Positions 16,853 through 25,756 of a stretch of DNA of 62,074 nucleotides are shown here, piece by piece (the stretch's first letter is position 1; the number at the start of each line of letters is the position of its first letter). A model generated the notes under the pieces. It had not been told where the DNA came from. It did no database searches and worked only from the letters and a program-made list of their open reading frames with translations. Location of the stretch: the NCBI GenBank assembly GCA_903858685.1, contig CAIOJR010000208.1, positions 1 to 62,074 on the forward strand, given 5' to 3'. The position numbers and the translations under genes were made by a program. This DNA comes from an uncultured Caulobacterales bacterium (GTDB lineage Bacteria; Pseudomonadota; Alphaproteobacteria; Caulobacterales; Caulobacteraceae).

Positions 16853-17287
16853 ATGTCGATCATCACCATTTCCCGCCGTCTCGAATGGGACGCCGCCCAC
16901 CGGATTCCCGGCCATGAGGGCGCCTGCAAGGCGATCCATGGCCATCGCTATGTGGCGGAGATCGAGGTCAGCGGACCACAGATGGATGCTCTGGGCCGCA
17001 TTGTGGACTTTGGCGTGATCAAGACGGAGGTGGGCGGCTGGATCGACCGCAATTTCGACCATACCGCCGTCTTTGGCCGCAACGATCCTGAGGTTGCAGC
17101 CATAGCCGAACTGAACGAAAAGATGGGTCGCCCCGTCTACTGGCTGGACGGCGCGCCCACGGCGGAAGGCCTGGTGGCGGAGCTGGCGCGCGTCATCCCG
17201 GAACTTCTGGCCCCGCACAGCATCCAGCTGGAATCCATTCGTCTGTGGGAGACGCCCAATTGCTGGGCGCTGTGGCGACGAGGCTAG
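16853..17287 (+). CDS. queD: 6-carboxytetrahydropterin synthase QueD
   Basis: QueD converts dihydroneopterin triphosphate to 6-carboxy-tetrahydropterin, an early step to queuosine and other 7-deazapurines. The 144-residue protein has the PTPS fold: [22 protein letters not shown] holds zinc histidines and the C-x3-HGH motif that separates QueD from folate-type PTPS-III. The segment RIVDFGVIK is also typical. It starts at ATG 16853. No queC, queE or queF is seen in the window. The stop overlaps the convergent lysK stop by four bases. Confidence 0.9.
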   Translation: MSIITISRRLEWDAAHRIPGHEGACKAIHGHRYVAEIEVSGPQMDALGRIVDFGVIKTEVGGWIDRNFDHTAVFGRNDPEVAAIAELNEKMGRPVYWLDGAPTAEGLVAELARVIPELLAPHSIQLESIRLWETPNCWALWRRG

Positions 17288-18966
17288 CCCGCCGACAGAT
17301 CATCCCCCGCAAGCGCCCGCTCGATCAGGGCGATGGTGCGCTCAAGTCCGTAAATGGCGGCGAAGGAGCCGAAACGCGGTCCCTGGGTCTGGCCCAGAAG
17401 AACTTCATAAAGCGCCTGGAACCAGGCGCGCAGCGGCTCGAAACCCGCCGCCTTGCCGGCTTCATACACCTCGTTCTGGATCAGTTCGCCATCAATGGTG
17501 TCCGGCGGCAGGGCCTTGAAGCGGGTCACAAGGTCGGCCATGGCCGCGCGCTCTCCATCAGTGGGCGCGCGGTAGGTCTTGGTCGGACGCACAAAATCTT
17601 CGTAATAGCGCAGGGCGTAACCGGCCAGCTTGTCCAGCAGGGGCTGGGTCTGGGGCGTCGCGCCCGGCACATAGCGCGACAGGAAACCCCACAGGATGGA
17701 GGTGTCCGATGCATTGGCCGCGCTGACCAGGTTGAGCATCAGGCCGAAGCTGACCGGCGAGCCGCCCAGCGGCGGATTCCCGTCGTGAATATGCCAGACC
17801 GGATTGTCGAGCTGCTTCAACTGCTCCTCGCCGGGGTAGTTTTCCAGAAAGGTCAGATATTCGTCCACAGCGCGCGGAATGACGTCGAAATAGAGCTTCT
17901 TGGCGACGCGCGGCTTCTGGAAATTGTAGAGCGACAGGCTTTCCTGCGGCGCATAGGCCAGCCACTGCTCGACCGAAATCCCATTGCCTTTCGACTTGGA
18001 AATCTTTTCGCCCTTGTCGTCGAGAAACAGCTCATAAACGAATTGCACGGGCGGCTCGGCGCCCAGTATGCGGCATATTTTCGAATAGATTGGTCCGTTG
18101 GTCTGGTGGTCCTTGCCGTACATCTCGAAATCGACGCCCAGCGCCGCCCAACGCATGCCGAAATCGGGCTTCCACTGCATCTTCACCTGACCACCGGTGA
18201 CGGACAGGGTGACTTCGGTCCCGTCCTCATCGTCAAAACTGATGGTTCCGGCCTCTGCATCAACCGCCTTCATGGGCACATAAAGAACGCGCCCGGTCTT
18301 GGGCGAGACGGGCAGGAACGGGCTGTAGGAGGCCCGACGCTCCGGCCCCAGCGTGGGCAGCATCACCGCCATGATGGCGTCATAACGCTCCAGCGCGCGC
18401 AACAGCACCGCATCATAAACGCCCGAGCGATAAAGCGCTGTGGCGGAACGGAAGCTGTAGTCGAAGCCGAAACTGTCGAGAAAGCCGCATAGGCGGGCGT
18501 TGTTGTGCTGCGCAAAGCCCTCATGCGTGCCGAACGGGTCCGGCACATCGGTCAGGGGCTTTTGCAGATAGGTCGCCAGCATCTCCGGATTGGGCACATT
18601 GTCAGGCACCTTGCGCATCCCGTCCATATCATCGCTGACGCACAGCATGACGGTGGGGATCGCGTCCTCGGTCAGGGCACGAAAGGCATTGCGCACCATG
18701 GTCGTGCGCGAGACCTCGCCAAAGGTGCCGATATGGGGCAGGCCGGACGGGCCGTAGCCCGTCTCCAGAACCACCGGCCGATCCTGAAGGACCGGAAACC
18801 GGGCGACCGCCGCCTTCGCCTCGCCCTGCGCGATCAGGGTCGCCGCCAGGTCGCGATCCGCCCCGTCGGGCAATCGCAGATGAATGACGCGCGACAGCAG
18901 GGCGCGCGCCTGCTCAAAGGGCCAGGACTTGGCGTCGCGGGCGAAGAGGGAGAGACCGTTCAACAT
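17284..18966 (-). CDS. lysK: Class I lysyl-tRNA synthetase
   Basis: This is the class I (archaeal-type) LysRS, the form used by many alphaproteobacteria instead of class II LysS. The class I signatures are PHIGTFGE (HIGH region) and KISKSKG (KMSKS region). The length of 560 residues suits the family. ATG 18966 ([20 protein letters not shown]) matches the usual N-terminus; a start 12 codons upstream is possible. No class II lysS is seen in this window. It is convergent with queD, with stops overlapping by four bases. Confidence 0.95.
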   Translation of the reverse strand: MLNGLSLFARDAKSWPFEQARALLSRVIHLRLPDGADRDLAATLIAQGEAKAAVARFPVLQDRPVVLETGYGPSGLPHIGTFGEVSRTTMVRNAFRALTEDAIPTVMLCVSDDMDGMRKVPDNVPNPEMLATYLQKPLTDVPDPFGTHEGFAQHNNARLCGFLDSFGFDYSFRSATALYRSGVYDAVLLRALERYDAIMAVMLPTLGPERRASYSPFLPVSPKTGRVLYVPMKAVDAEAGTISFDDEDGTEVTLSVTGGQVKMQWKPDFGMRWAALGVDFEMYGKDHQTNGPIYSKICRILGAEPPVQFVYELFLDDKGEKISKSKGNGISVEQWLAYAPQESLSLYNFQKPRVAKKLYFDVIPRAVDEYLTFLENYPGEEQLKQLDNPVWHIHDGNPPLGGSPVSFGLMLNLVSAANASDTSILWGFLSRYVPGATPQTQPLLDKLAGYALRYYEDFVRPTKTYRAPTDGERAAMADLVTRFKALPPDTIDGELIQNEVYEAGKAAGFEPLRAWFQALYEVLLGQTQGPRFGSFAAIYGLERTIALIERALAGDDLSAG

Positions 18967-19104
18967 GGTCCGGTTTAGAGCGCGCAAGCGGCCTGTGGTC
19001 AACGCCTACCAGAAGGTTGCGGCCTGGGGCGGCTTCAACAATTGCAGTTGTCGCAGCCCTGTGGTCCATTGGCGCCTGAACAAGATAGGGTTGGGGAGGC
19101 GGAA

Positions 19105-19593
19105 TTGAAGTCAATCATCACACCAGCGATTGTCGCTGCAGGTCTGGCGTTCACCCTGGCGGTGAGCGCGGGTCAAACCTTCGCCCAAACGCCTGACCCC
19201 GTCGTGCTGGCGCCGGTGACCCAGCTGGCTGACGCCTTCAACAAGAACGACGCCGCCGGCATCATGGCCGCCCATGTTCCCGCGCCGGTGATACTGGACG
19301 AGTTTGCACCCTATAGCTGGTCGGGCCCAACGGCGGTGATGGACTGGGGCGCAGGCTTCGCCAAATACGCCGCTGGCATCGGCATGGTCGGCGGGACGGT
19401 GCAGATCAATCCGCCGTCCGTGTTCGAGGTCAATGGCGACCACGCCTATGTGGTCTCGCCCTCGGTCATCACCTTCGTCACCAAGGACAAGCCGATCAAG
19501 AACGCCGGAACCTTCAGCTTCGCCCTGCTCAAGACGCCGGGCGGATGGCGCATCCAGAGCTGGGCCTATGCGCGCGGCGCGGCTCTGCCCTGA
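19105..19593 (+). CDS. Secreted SnoaL/DUF4440-like protein, TTG start
   Basis: This 162-residue protein has a signal peptide (TPAIVAAGLAFTLAVSAGQTFA-QTPD). The mature part looks like a nuclear-transport-factor-2-like fold: LADAFNKNDAAGIMAAH near the start, and GGWRIQSWAYARG at the end, as in SnoaL and DUF4440 proteins. These bind small molecules or act as isomerases; no catalytic residues can be assigned. TTG 19105 is chosen because GGGGAGG lies 7 bases upstream and the signal peptide starts immediately. Upstream in-frame codons from 19042 have no ribosome site. Confidence 0.75.
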   Translation: MKSIITPAIVAAGLAFTLAVSAGQTFAQTPDPVVLAPVTQLADAFNKNDAAGIMAAHVPAPVILDEFAPYSWSGPTAVMDWGAGFAKYAAGIGMVGGTVQINPPSVFEVNGDHAYVVSPSVITFVTKDKPIKNAGTFSFALLKTPGGWRIQSWAYARGAALP

Positions 19594-19602
19594 AGCCGAC
19601 GC

Positions 19603-20400
19603 CTAGCGCTTGCGGAAACGCGCCGACTGCCGCGCCATCAGGGCCAGAGCCCAGTCGTCCGGCAGGATCTTGACCAGGGCGGCTATGGCCTTGTTGGGCG
19701 CTCCGGGAACGGAGACCGGGCGATTGGCTTCGGCCGCCTCATAGCCGGTCGCGGCCACCTCGTCTGCGCCCAGCCACAACCAGCCCGGCGTCTGACTGGC
19801 GAGGTCGCGCGTTCCGTCCACGTCATGGAACTCAGAATAGGTAAAGCCGGGACACAGGGCGGTCACATGCACGCCGTGTCCTTGCGTTTCCATGTGCAGG
19901 CTCTGTGAGAATCGTACGATCAGGCTTTTGGACGCGCCATAAAGGGCATGGCCCGCGGACCCGGGTACAATTCCGAGCAGGGACGCCACATTGACGATGC
20001 GGCCGAACCGGCGCTCCAGCATGCCGGGCAAGACCTTGTGGGCGAACTCGGTCATGGCCACGACCATCACCTGCAGAAAGGCCTGCTGCTCCGACCATTT
20101 GGTCGCGGCATAGGCGCCGGGCAGGCCGTAGCCGGCATTGTTGACCAGAGCATCCACGTCGCGCCCCTCTGCAGCGACCGCCGCCAGAACCTTGTCGACG
20201 CCGCCCGGTTCGGCCAGATCGGCCGCAACGACAAAGACTTCAACCCCGTAATGGAGGCGGATTTCCGCAGCCAGGGTCTCAAGGCGCTCGAGACGCCGGG
20301 CGGTCAGGAACAGGTCATAGCCGTGGCTGGCGTAGATTCTGGCGAAGGCGGCGCCGATTCCGGCGGAGGCCCCGGTCACCAGACAAAGACGGCGGTTCAT
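19603..20400 (-). CDS. SDR family oxidoreductase
   Basis: This is a classical short-chain dehydrogenase of 265 residues with TGASAGIG (nucleotide binding), DALVNNAGYG, a catalytic serine in NVASLLG, and YGASK as the catalytic YxxxK. The pattern is of the DltE/YqjQ-like group with broad or unknown substrates. ATG 20400 has GGGGAGAG 4-11 bases upstream. Only ten bases separate its stop from the convergent gene at 19593. It is 148 bases downstream of the flavodoxin-like gene and may have its own promoter. Confidence 0.88.
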   Translation of the reverse strand: MNRRLCLVTGASAGIGAAFARIYASHGYDLFLTARRLERLETLAAEIRLHYGVEVFVVAADLAEPGGVDKVLAAVAAEGRDVDALVNNAGYGLPGAYAATKWSEQQAFLQVMVVAMTEFAHKVLPGMLERRFGRIVNVASLLGIVPGSAGHALYGASKSLIVRFSQSLHMETQGHGVHVTALCPGFTYSEFHDVDGTRDLASQTPGWLWLGADEVAATGYEAAEANRPVSVPGAPNKAIAALVKILPDDWALALMARQSARFRKR

Positions 20401-20548
20401 GATCTCTCCCCTGGGGGTCGTAAGGCGACGCCGCCAACAGCGCGGCCAGGAGAGAGAATGAACTGACGCGGCCTTGGGTTCAATCGCCAAGCCGGGCCGG
20501 CAGGCCCAGACCCCGGGCGCAAAGCCGCGCCGCGCCCGGGATGAGTCG

Positions 20549-21130
20549 CTATTTCGCGCCCTTTTCCCAGCGCTTGGCCGCCCAAGCCACGCGTTCGCCA
20601 AAAAGCCGAGCGGTCTTGCGGTCTCCAGCGCCCGGCGTCACGTCGGGCCCGGCATTGTCCGACTGGGTCATGAGGCCAAGCGAGGAGCCGAGGCGGTTTA
20701 CGCCATCCACGCTGACGTCACCTGTCGAGGCGCCTGCCGGAATACCTGCACTGACCCAGATCATGCCCTGCTGAGCGGCCAGGACCGAAAAATAGGACAG
20801 GGTCGAGAGCTTGTCGCCCGAGAGGGACAGGGAGTTGGTGAAGCCCGCCGCAATCTTGTCCTTCCAGGCGCTGGTGAACCAGGCCCTGGAGGTGGCGTCA
20901 GCAAAAACCTTAAAGGGCGCGGATGGCCCGCCCATATAGGTTGGGGCGCCAAAAATGACCGCGTCGGCGGCCGTGATGGCGTCGATGAAGGGACCGAAGT
21001 CCTGATCAAGCGATTCGATCCTGAGAAGCTGGGCGACGGCGCCCGCCGCCTCGACGCCCCTGGAGACTTCCTCTGCGACAACAGCCGTGTGGCCATAGCC
21101 GGAGTGATAGACAATTGCGACGGTCGTCAT
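20549..21130 (-). CDS. Flavodoxin family / NAD(P)H:quinone oxidoreductase-like protein
   Basis: This 193-residue protein has the flavodoxin fold. The FMN phosphate loop is YHSGYGHTAVVAEEV near residues 8-22, and FGAPTYMGGPSAPFKVFAD is the WrbA-like isoalloxazine loop. WrbA-type enzymes carry out two-electron quinone reduction and are often redox-stress responsive. It is shorter in the middle than true WrbA, so general flavodoxin family is the safest call. A promoter and a palindromic operator lie just upstream, and an Rrf2 regulator gene precedes it on the same strand, which suggests repression lifted by a redox or electrophile signal. Confidence 0.87.
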   Translation of the reverse strand: MTTVAIVYHSGYGHTAVVAEEVSRGVEAAGAVAQLLRIESLDQDFGPFIDAITAADAVIFGAPTYMGGPSAPFKVFADATSRAWFTSAWKDKIAAGFTNSLSLSGDKLSTLSYFSVLAAQQGMIWVSAGIPAGASTGDVSVDGVNRLGSSLGLMTQSDNAGPDVTPGAGDRKTARLFGERVAWAAKRWEKGAK

Positions 21131-21142
21131 GGCCTGAACCTT

Positions 21143-21161
21143 AACTGTTACTGATACAGTT
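21143..21161. promoter_or_regulatory. Palindromic operator at the flavodoxin-gene promoter
   Basis: AACTGT (21143-21148) and ACAGTT (21156-21161) are exact inverted repeats separated by 7 bases. On the minus strand a further AACTGA lies just upstream of the site, so ACTG/CAGT half-sites recur. The site covers the expected transcription start of the promoter at 21167-21195, which fits a repressor site. The Rrf2-family protein encoded upstream is the obvious candidate. Confidence 0.6.
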
Positions 21162-21166
21162 TCAGT

Positions 21167-21195
21167 TACATATTCATCCCCCGGACGCGGCGCAA
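21167..21195 (-). promoter_or_regulatory. Sigma-70-type promoter for the flavodoxin-like gene
   Basis: On the minus strand TTGCGC (21190-21195) and TATGTA (21167-21172) are separated by exactly 17 bases. The predicted start of transcription falls inside the palindrome at 21143-21161. The box TTGCGC resembles the alphaproteobacterial housekeeping -35. Confidence 0.5.
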
Positions 21196-21217
21196 GGGCC
21201 AGGGCTCGCAGATTTTC

Positions 21218-21637
21218 TCAACCGTCTTTGAGAAGATCCGCAACCGTGATCGTGGAAAGCCGTTGATTGGCGGCGGAGTCCGCCGCGGCTATGGCCCTGG
21301 CCACCTGTTTGGGAATTTTTTCCCCTACCGGACAGCCCTTGGCCCCCGGCGGCGGACAGCCCAGGTGCGCGCAACCGTTCACAGCGCGCAGAACCTGATC
21401 CAGCGTAATGGACTGGGGCGCCGCCAAGAGCCACGCCCCGCCTGCCGCACCGGCGCGCGTGCCGATCAGTCCCGCCTTGGCCAGCATGGCGGTAACCCGT
21501 CGCACCACCACCGGATTGGTCGGCATGGACGCCGCCAGTGACGCGCTGGAGACAGCCGCATCCGGGCCATAGGCGTTGCTATGGGCCAGATAGGCCAGCG
21601 CATGGGCGGCGACGGGAAATCGTTGGCTGTCGGACAT
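21218..21637 (-). CDS. Rrf2 family transcriptional regulator
   Basis: This 139-residue DNA-binding protein has the Rrf2 winged-helix pattern: FPVAAHALAYLAHSN, SSASLAASMPTNPVVVRRVTAML (recognition helix), and GAAGGAWLLAAPQSITLDQVLRAVNG. Three cysteines occur as C-x4-C-x7-C (CAHLGCPPPGAKGC); IscR and NsrR use three cysteines with shorter second spacing to bind an Fe-S cluster, so a cluster or thiol switch is possible but unproven. ATG 21637 is preceded by GGAAAG. The flavodoxin-like gene lies 87 bases downstream on the same strand, with an operator-like palindrome between them. Confidence 0.9.
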   Translation of the reverse strand: MSDSQRFPVAAHALAYLAHSNAYGPDAAVSSASLAASMPTNPVVVRRVTAMLAKAGLIGTRAGAAGGAWLLAAPQSITLDQVLRAVNGCAHLGCPPPGAKGCPVGEKIPKQVARAIAAADSAANQRLSTITVADLLKDG

Positions 21638-21796
21638 GATCTTTCCAACACTTAAGCCTCCTGCGGCCGCAATCAATGCCACATGAAGAATCCTGAGCCG
21701 CACCGCCGGATCGGCACGATTGAACAGGATGAAAAAAGGGAGTATCCGGCGCGGCCCTTGTCAGTCCATTCAGGGTTGGCAGGTAAAACTTGGAGC

Positions 21797-21838
21797 GGTG
21801 AGACCGACGTTTCCCGTCGAACGCTCCGGAGGATGTAA
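21797..21838 (+). promoter_or_regulatory. Structured kup leader with start-stop codon pair
   Basis: GGAGCG and CGCTCC pair across an inner GACG/CGTC stem directly in front of the kup ribosome site GGAGG (21828-21832). ATG TAA at 21833-21838 is an immediate start-stop that abuts the kup ATG (21839). The hairpin could mask ribosome access. Confidence 0.35.
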
Positions 21839-23881
21839 ATGGCTCCCCAGCCCTCAGGTGCAGCTTCGACCGAAGCCGTACATGGTGACACCAGCCCAGG
21901 CGCTGCTTCTTCTGCGCCTCCCCTCTCTCCCCAGACTGAAAACGGCGGCCACGGCGCACATCCGCCTGGCGAGGGCGGAAAGCTTGGCTTTCATCATACA
22001 ACGCTTGGTCTGGCTCTGGGCTCCATCGGCGTGGTGTTCGGCGACATAGGCACAAGCCCTCTCTACGCCTTTCAGGCGGCGATGATGCAGGCGGCCAAGG
22101 ACACCCTGACCGGAGACTCCATTCTGGGCGTGGTGTCCATGGCGCTCTGGGCCCTGATTCTCGTCGTCACCGTCAAATATGTGCTGTTCGTCATGCGGGC
22201 CGACAACAAGGGAGAAGGAGGCGTCCTGTCCCTGATGGCTCTGGCCAACCGGGCGCTGGGACAGAGGACCACATTCGTCTTCCTTCTGGGCGTCGTGGGT
22301 GCGGCCCTGTTCTACGGCGACAGCATCATCACCCCGGCCATTTCGGTGCTCGGCGCCTTTCAGGGACTGCATGATGTGAACTCGCTGGAAAATGTGGCGA
22401 GCCCCAAGATCATCATGTTCGCGTCCTTCTTCATCCTGATCGGCCTCTTCCTGATCCAGTCGCGCGGCACGGCCAATGTGGCCAAGCTGTTCGGGCCCGT
22501 CATGCTGGTCTGGTTCATCGCCATTGCCGCACTGGGCGTCATCCACATTGCGGATGATCCGGGTATCTTCATGGCGCTCAGCCCCCACTTCGCGGTCATG
22601 TTCCTGGTCAAGCACGGCGTCATCGGTCTGCTGGTGCTGGGCTCGGTCTTCCTGACCGTGACCGGCGCCGAAGCGCTCTATGCGGATATGGGGCATTTCG
22701 GGCGGTGGCCGATCCAGGCCTCCTGGCTGTTCCTGGCCCTGCCGTCTCTGGCGCTCAACTATCTGGGACAGGGCGCCTACAGCCTCAGGGCGCTGGCCTA
22801 CGCCCATAGCCATCACATCGCCTTCGCCAGTCAGGACTGGTTCTTCGTCATGTGCCCGCAGGCCTTCCGCCTGCCTCTGGTGGTGCTGGCGGTCGCCGCC
22901 TCGGCCATCGCCAGTCAGGCTGTGATCACCGGCGCCTATTCCCTGTCACAGCAGGCGATTCAGCTGGGCCTTCTGCCGCGCATGGACGTGCGCCGGACCT
23001 CGGAAACCCAGTCGGGCCAGATCTTCATCCCGCAGATCAACACGTTCCTGATGATCGGGGTCCTGGCCCTGGTGCTGGTGTTCCAGAACTCTGACAACCT
23101 GTCCGACGCCTATGGTCTGGCGGTGACGGGAACCATGCTGGTGACCACCATCCTGGCCTATATCGTCGTGCGTCACATCTGGAAGTGGTCGGCCCTGCTC
23201 GCCGGCATGATGATCATTCCGATGATCGGGCTGGATTCGGTCTTTCTGTTCGCCAACGGCCTGAAGATCGCCACAGGCGGCTGGTTGCCCCTGACCCTTG
23301 GCACCTTGCTGTTCATCGTGATGGCGACCTGGGTGAAGGGCTCGCAGATCCTGTCGGACAAGACCCGGCGCGATTCGGTGCCTCTGGCGGACCTGATCGA
23401 GATGCTGCGGGCGCGTCAGCCGCACCGCGTGCCCGGCACGGCCATCTTCCTCACCTCGGACCCCGACGTCGCGCCCGTGGCGCTCATGCACAATCTCAAG
23501 CACAACAAGGTGCTGCATGAGAAGAACATCATCCTGACGGTCCGCACTGCGGAAACGCCGCGCGTGCCTGAAGCTGACCGCATTCGAATCGAGAATGTCA
23601 GCGACGATTTCCGCAAGCTGATCCTGACCTACGGCTTCATGGAAAGCCCCAATGTGCCCAAGGCGCTGGGGCTGTGCCGCAAGCACGGGCTGAAGTTCGA
23701 CATCATGGCGACGTCGTTCTTCCTCGGCCGCCGGTCCGTGGTGCCTTCGTCTCAGTCAGGCATGCCTCTGTGGCAGGACAAGGTCTATATCTTCCTGATG
23801 CGCAATGCGGCTAATCCCACCGACTTCTTCCGCATTCCGCCGGGTCGCGTGGTGGAGTTGGGCGCGCAGGTCACCGTCTAG
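21839..23881 (+). CDS. kup: Kup (Trk-like low-affinity) potassium transporter
   Basis: Kup imports K+ with protons across the inner membrane. The 680-residue length is a little above the family norm because of a low-complexity N-terminal tail (about 45 residues). The Kup core begins at TLGLALGSIGVVFGDIGTSPLYAF, an invariant motif, and about twelve hydrophobic segments follow, including LLGVVGAALFYGDSIITPAISVLGAF. The C-terminal cytoplasmic domain (from about 480) contains VPGTAIFLTSDPDVAPVAL. GGAGG lies 6 bases before ATG 21839. The gene is transcribed divergently from the Rrf2 gene. Confidence 0.95.
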   Translation: MAPQPSGAASTEAVHGDTSPGAASSAPPLSPQTENGGHGAHPPGEGGKLGFHHTTLGLALGSIGVVFGDIGTSPLYAFQAAMMQAAKDTLTGDSILGVVSMALWALILVVTVKYVLFVMRADNKGEGGVLSLMALANRALGQRTTFVFLLGVVGAALFYGDSIITPAISVLGAFQGLHDVNSLENVASPKIIMFASFFILIGLFLIQSRGTANVAKLFGPVMLVWFIAIAALGVIHIADDPGIFMALSPHFAVMFLVKHGVIGLLVLGSVFLTVTGAEALYADMGHFGRWPIQASWLFLALPSLALNYLGQGAYSLRALAYAHSHHIAFASQDWFFVMCPQAFRLPLVVLAVAASAIASQAVITGAYSLSQQAIQLGLLPRMDVRRTSETQSGQIFIPQINTFLMIGVLALVLVFQNSDNLSDAYGLAVTGTMLVTTILAYIVVRHIWKWSALLAGMMIIPMIGLDSVFLFANGLKIATGGWLPLTLGTLLFIVMATWVKGSQILSDKTRRDSVPLADLIEMLRARQPHRVPGTAIFLTSDPDVAPVALMHNLKHNKVLHEKNIILTVRTAETPRVPEADRIRIENVSDDFRKLILTYGFMESPNVPKALGLCRKHGLKFDIMATSFFLGRRSVVPSSQSGMPLWQDKVYIFLMRNAANPTDFFRIPPGRVVELGAQVTV

Positions 23882-23935
23882 CCAGTCGGCGGCGACGCCT
23901 GACTGGACGGTCGCCTGCGTCGCGCGCCGAAAGGA

Positions 23936-25651
23936 TCAGGCCGCCAGCCCAGCCGCGCCGAGCAGGCTGCGCACCCGCTCGAACTGGTCCGGTTGAGAGG
24001 CCAGCGCAGGGCGCACCTCCGGGGCTTTCAGGAGGCGAACGGCCTCGACCTTCGCACGGTCTGCGCAGGCGCCAAGGGGCGCGGTTTCGCCACTCGCCAT
24101 CCGCAGGAGATAGATCAGCCGCTGCACCGGCGGCACGGTGGAGCGGGCCAGGGTCTGTGTCAGCCGGGCGTCGCTTTCGATCAGACCGCCGATATCGCCG
24201 ATCTTGGCGACGCAGCGCGCCTGATCGGCCTCAGCCAGTCCAGCCTTGGACACCGCTTTTTGCAGATCGGCCAGAAGCGACAATTTCGCCGTCGGCGATT
24301 CTGGGCTTTCGCGCATTTCTCGCTCGAATTTCAACGCGCCGACACAGGAGCTGATCCATCGTGCGGCTTCGCGCTTGTTTGCCGCGCCGGTCACATTATC
24401 GGCCAGTCGGACCAGAGCCTGAGCCTCGGTGACCGCCGTGCGATAGCGCTCCAGATAGAGCGTCACGAAGTCAGCCGTGACCAGCGTGCGGGACCGCTCG
24501 ACAAAGGTCTCGTGCACATCCTCCATATTGACCAGCTTGCCCGCCGCAGCGGTCAGGCCCATGGCCAGAGCCCGAAGAATTTCGATTTCACCGTCGGGAT
24601 TGTGCGGCCGAAGCCTGCGATGGCTTTTCAGTTCCTGCATCACGCGGCGGATCAGGGCTGTGCGAACGGGCATGAAGGCGTCGCTGGCCAGATGACCGGC
24701 CAACCTCGCCACCTCGCCCTCCAGCACCGGGATCAGTCGCAGAACCGAGGCGTCATGACGCCCGACCAGGGCCACCGCGTCATTGGCCGCCAGCCGGATC
24801 AGGGCGCCGAGGTTTGAGCCAAGGTCCTGACCTTCCCCCAGAAGTTCTGAAACGCCGCCGCGCGAGCCAAGGATTTCGGTCAGCGGCTGTTCGAGCATGT
24901 AGAAGGCCAGGCCGCGCGCCTTGCCGACCTGCGGCGCTGCATCAGCGAGGTCGAGAAGCAAGCGCACCTTTTCGGTCCAGTTTCCAGCCGCGCCCAGATA
25001 CCGGGCAATGCCGCCGCCGATCAGATAGGACCGCTCCGGATCATCCTGAAGCTTGGTCAGGACCTGGGCGAAATTGGCGGGTGTAATGTTCGGGAAGACC
25101 TGCTTGCGACCGTCCTTGAGGATGCGCTCGATCGCGCGCTCCACCAGGGACTGGAAGGTGCGCATGACCTCATGCACCCCCACATTGCGGGCCTGGGCCT
25201 CGGGAATCGCGATCTTCTGCACGGCGTGTTGTAATTCGGTGCCTGACGCATCGAGTTGCTCCACCAGATCTGGCCTGTGCAGCAGTTCGAAGGCCGTGAC
25301 CTTCTTGCGCTTCAGCCAGCCGTCCAGAAGGCGGTTGATCCGGTCTCTCGCATGAGAGGAATAGAGGTCTGACGGCGCGACACAAAGCGGCGCATCATCC
25401 TCGACCCTTGCGCGCTTGGGCTTGACCATTTCAGTCATGCCCTTAGACAGGACCGTGACGGAACGGAATTCACGGGTTTCAGGGTCGAGGGTCTCTTTGG
25501 TGACGCGAACCGCCACCGCTTTAGCCTCGACCAGAAGCTGTTCAGCGACTTCCAGACACCGTGCGCGGTCTTCAGTCGCGAAATGCAACGTCCAACCGAC
25601 GTTCGCGTTTCGGCGGATGAAGAGCTCGTAATGGATCTGCGCGGACATCAT
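23936..25651 (-). CDS. Large conserved protein of unknown function next to chvI, 571 aa
   Basis: I do not recognise a domain. The N-terminus (about 1-75) looks like a small folded domain: IHYELFIRRNANVGWTLHFATEDR followed by RARCLEVAEQLLVEAKAVAVRVTKET. The rest is a long helical region with many Ala/Leu/Arg helices, resembling a solenoid. There is no signal peptide or membrane segment. It could begin at ATG 25651 or the adjacent ATG 25648; the longer frame upstream crosses the chvI regulatory region. It is divergent from chvI and shares a 105-base intergenic region containing a TTAA-N7-TTAA box. Confidence 0.75.
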   Translation of the reverse strand: MMSAQIHYELFIRRNANVGWTLHFATEDRARCLEVAEQLLVEAKAVAVRVTKETLDPETREFRSVTVLSKGMTEMVKPKRARVEDDAPLCVAPSDLYSSHARDRINRLLDGWLKRKKVTAFELLHRPDLVEQLDASGTELQHAVQKIAIPEAQARNVGVHEVMRTFQSLVERAIERILKDGRKQVFPNITPANFAQVLTKLQDDPERSYLIGGGIARYLGAAGNWTEKVRLLLDLADAAPQVGKARGLAFYMLEQPLTEILGSRGGVSELLGEGQDLGSNLGALIRLAANDAVALVGRHDASVLRLIPVLEGEVARLAGHLASDAFMPVRTALIRRVMQELKSHRRLRPHNPDGEIEILRALAMGLTAAAGKLVNMEDVHETFVERSRTLVTADFVTLYLERYRTAVTEAQALVRLADNVTGAANKREAARWISSCVGALKFEREMRESPESPTAKLSLLADLQKAVSKAGLAEADQARCVAKIGDIGGLIESDARLTQTLARSTVPPVQRLIYLLRMASGETAPLGACADRAKVEAVRLLKAPEVRPALASQPDQFERVRSLLGAAGLAA

Positions 25652-25677
25652 GGTCTCTGTAGTGTCGCTGAATAGAC

Positions 25678-25692
25678 TTAAATGCGACTTAA
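25678..25692. promoter_or_regulatory. CtrA-type box TTAA-N7-TTAA upstream of chvI
   Basis: TTAA (25678-25681), seven bases, then TTAA (25689-25692) is a perfect match to the CtrA full site of Caulobacterales. The box is embedded in an 11-base direct repeat of GACTTAA (25675-25681 and 25686-25692), a spacing that would also suit any OmpR-family regulator, including ChvI itself. It lies 65-79 bases before the chvI ATG and 27-41 bases before the divergent gene. Confidence 0.55.
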
Positions 25693-25756
25693 TCCCGCTC
25701 CAGTGCGGTATCGACTTTCTGGGGCGCATCTCAAAGCTGCCCAACCTGGCGATGAC

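Noticed and set aside
17245-18492. 415-residue plus-strand frame over lysK
   Set aside because: Antisense shadow of lysK, whose HIGH and KISKS motifs are clear on the minus strand.
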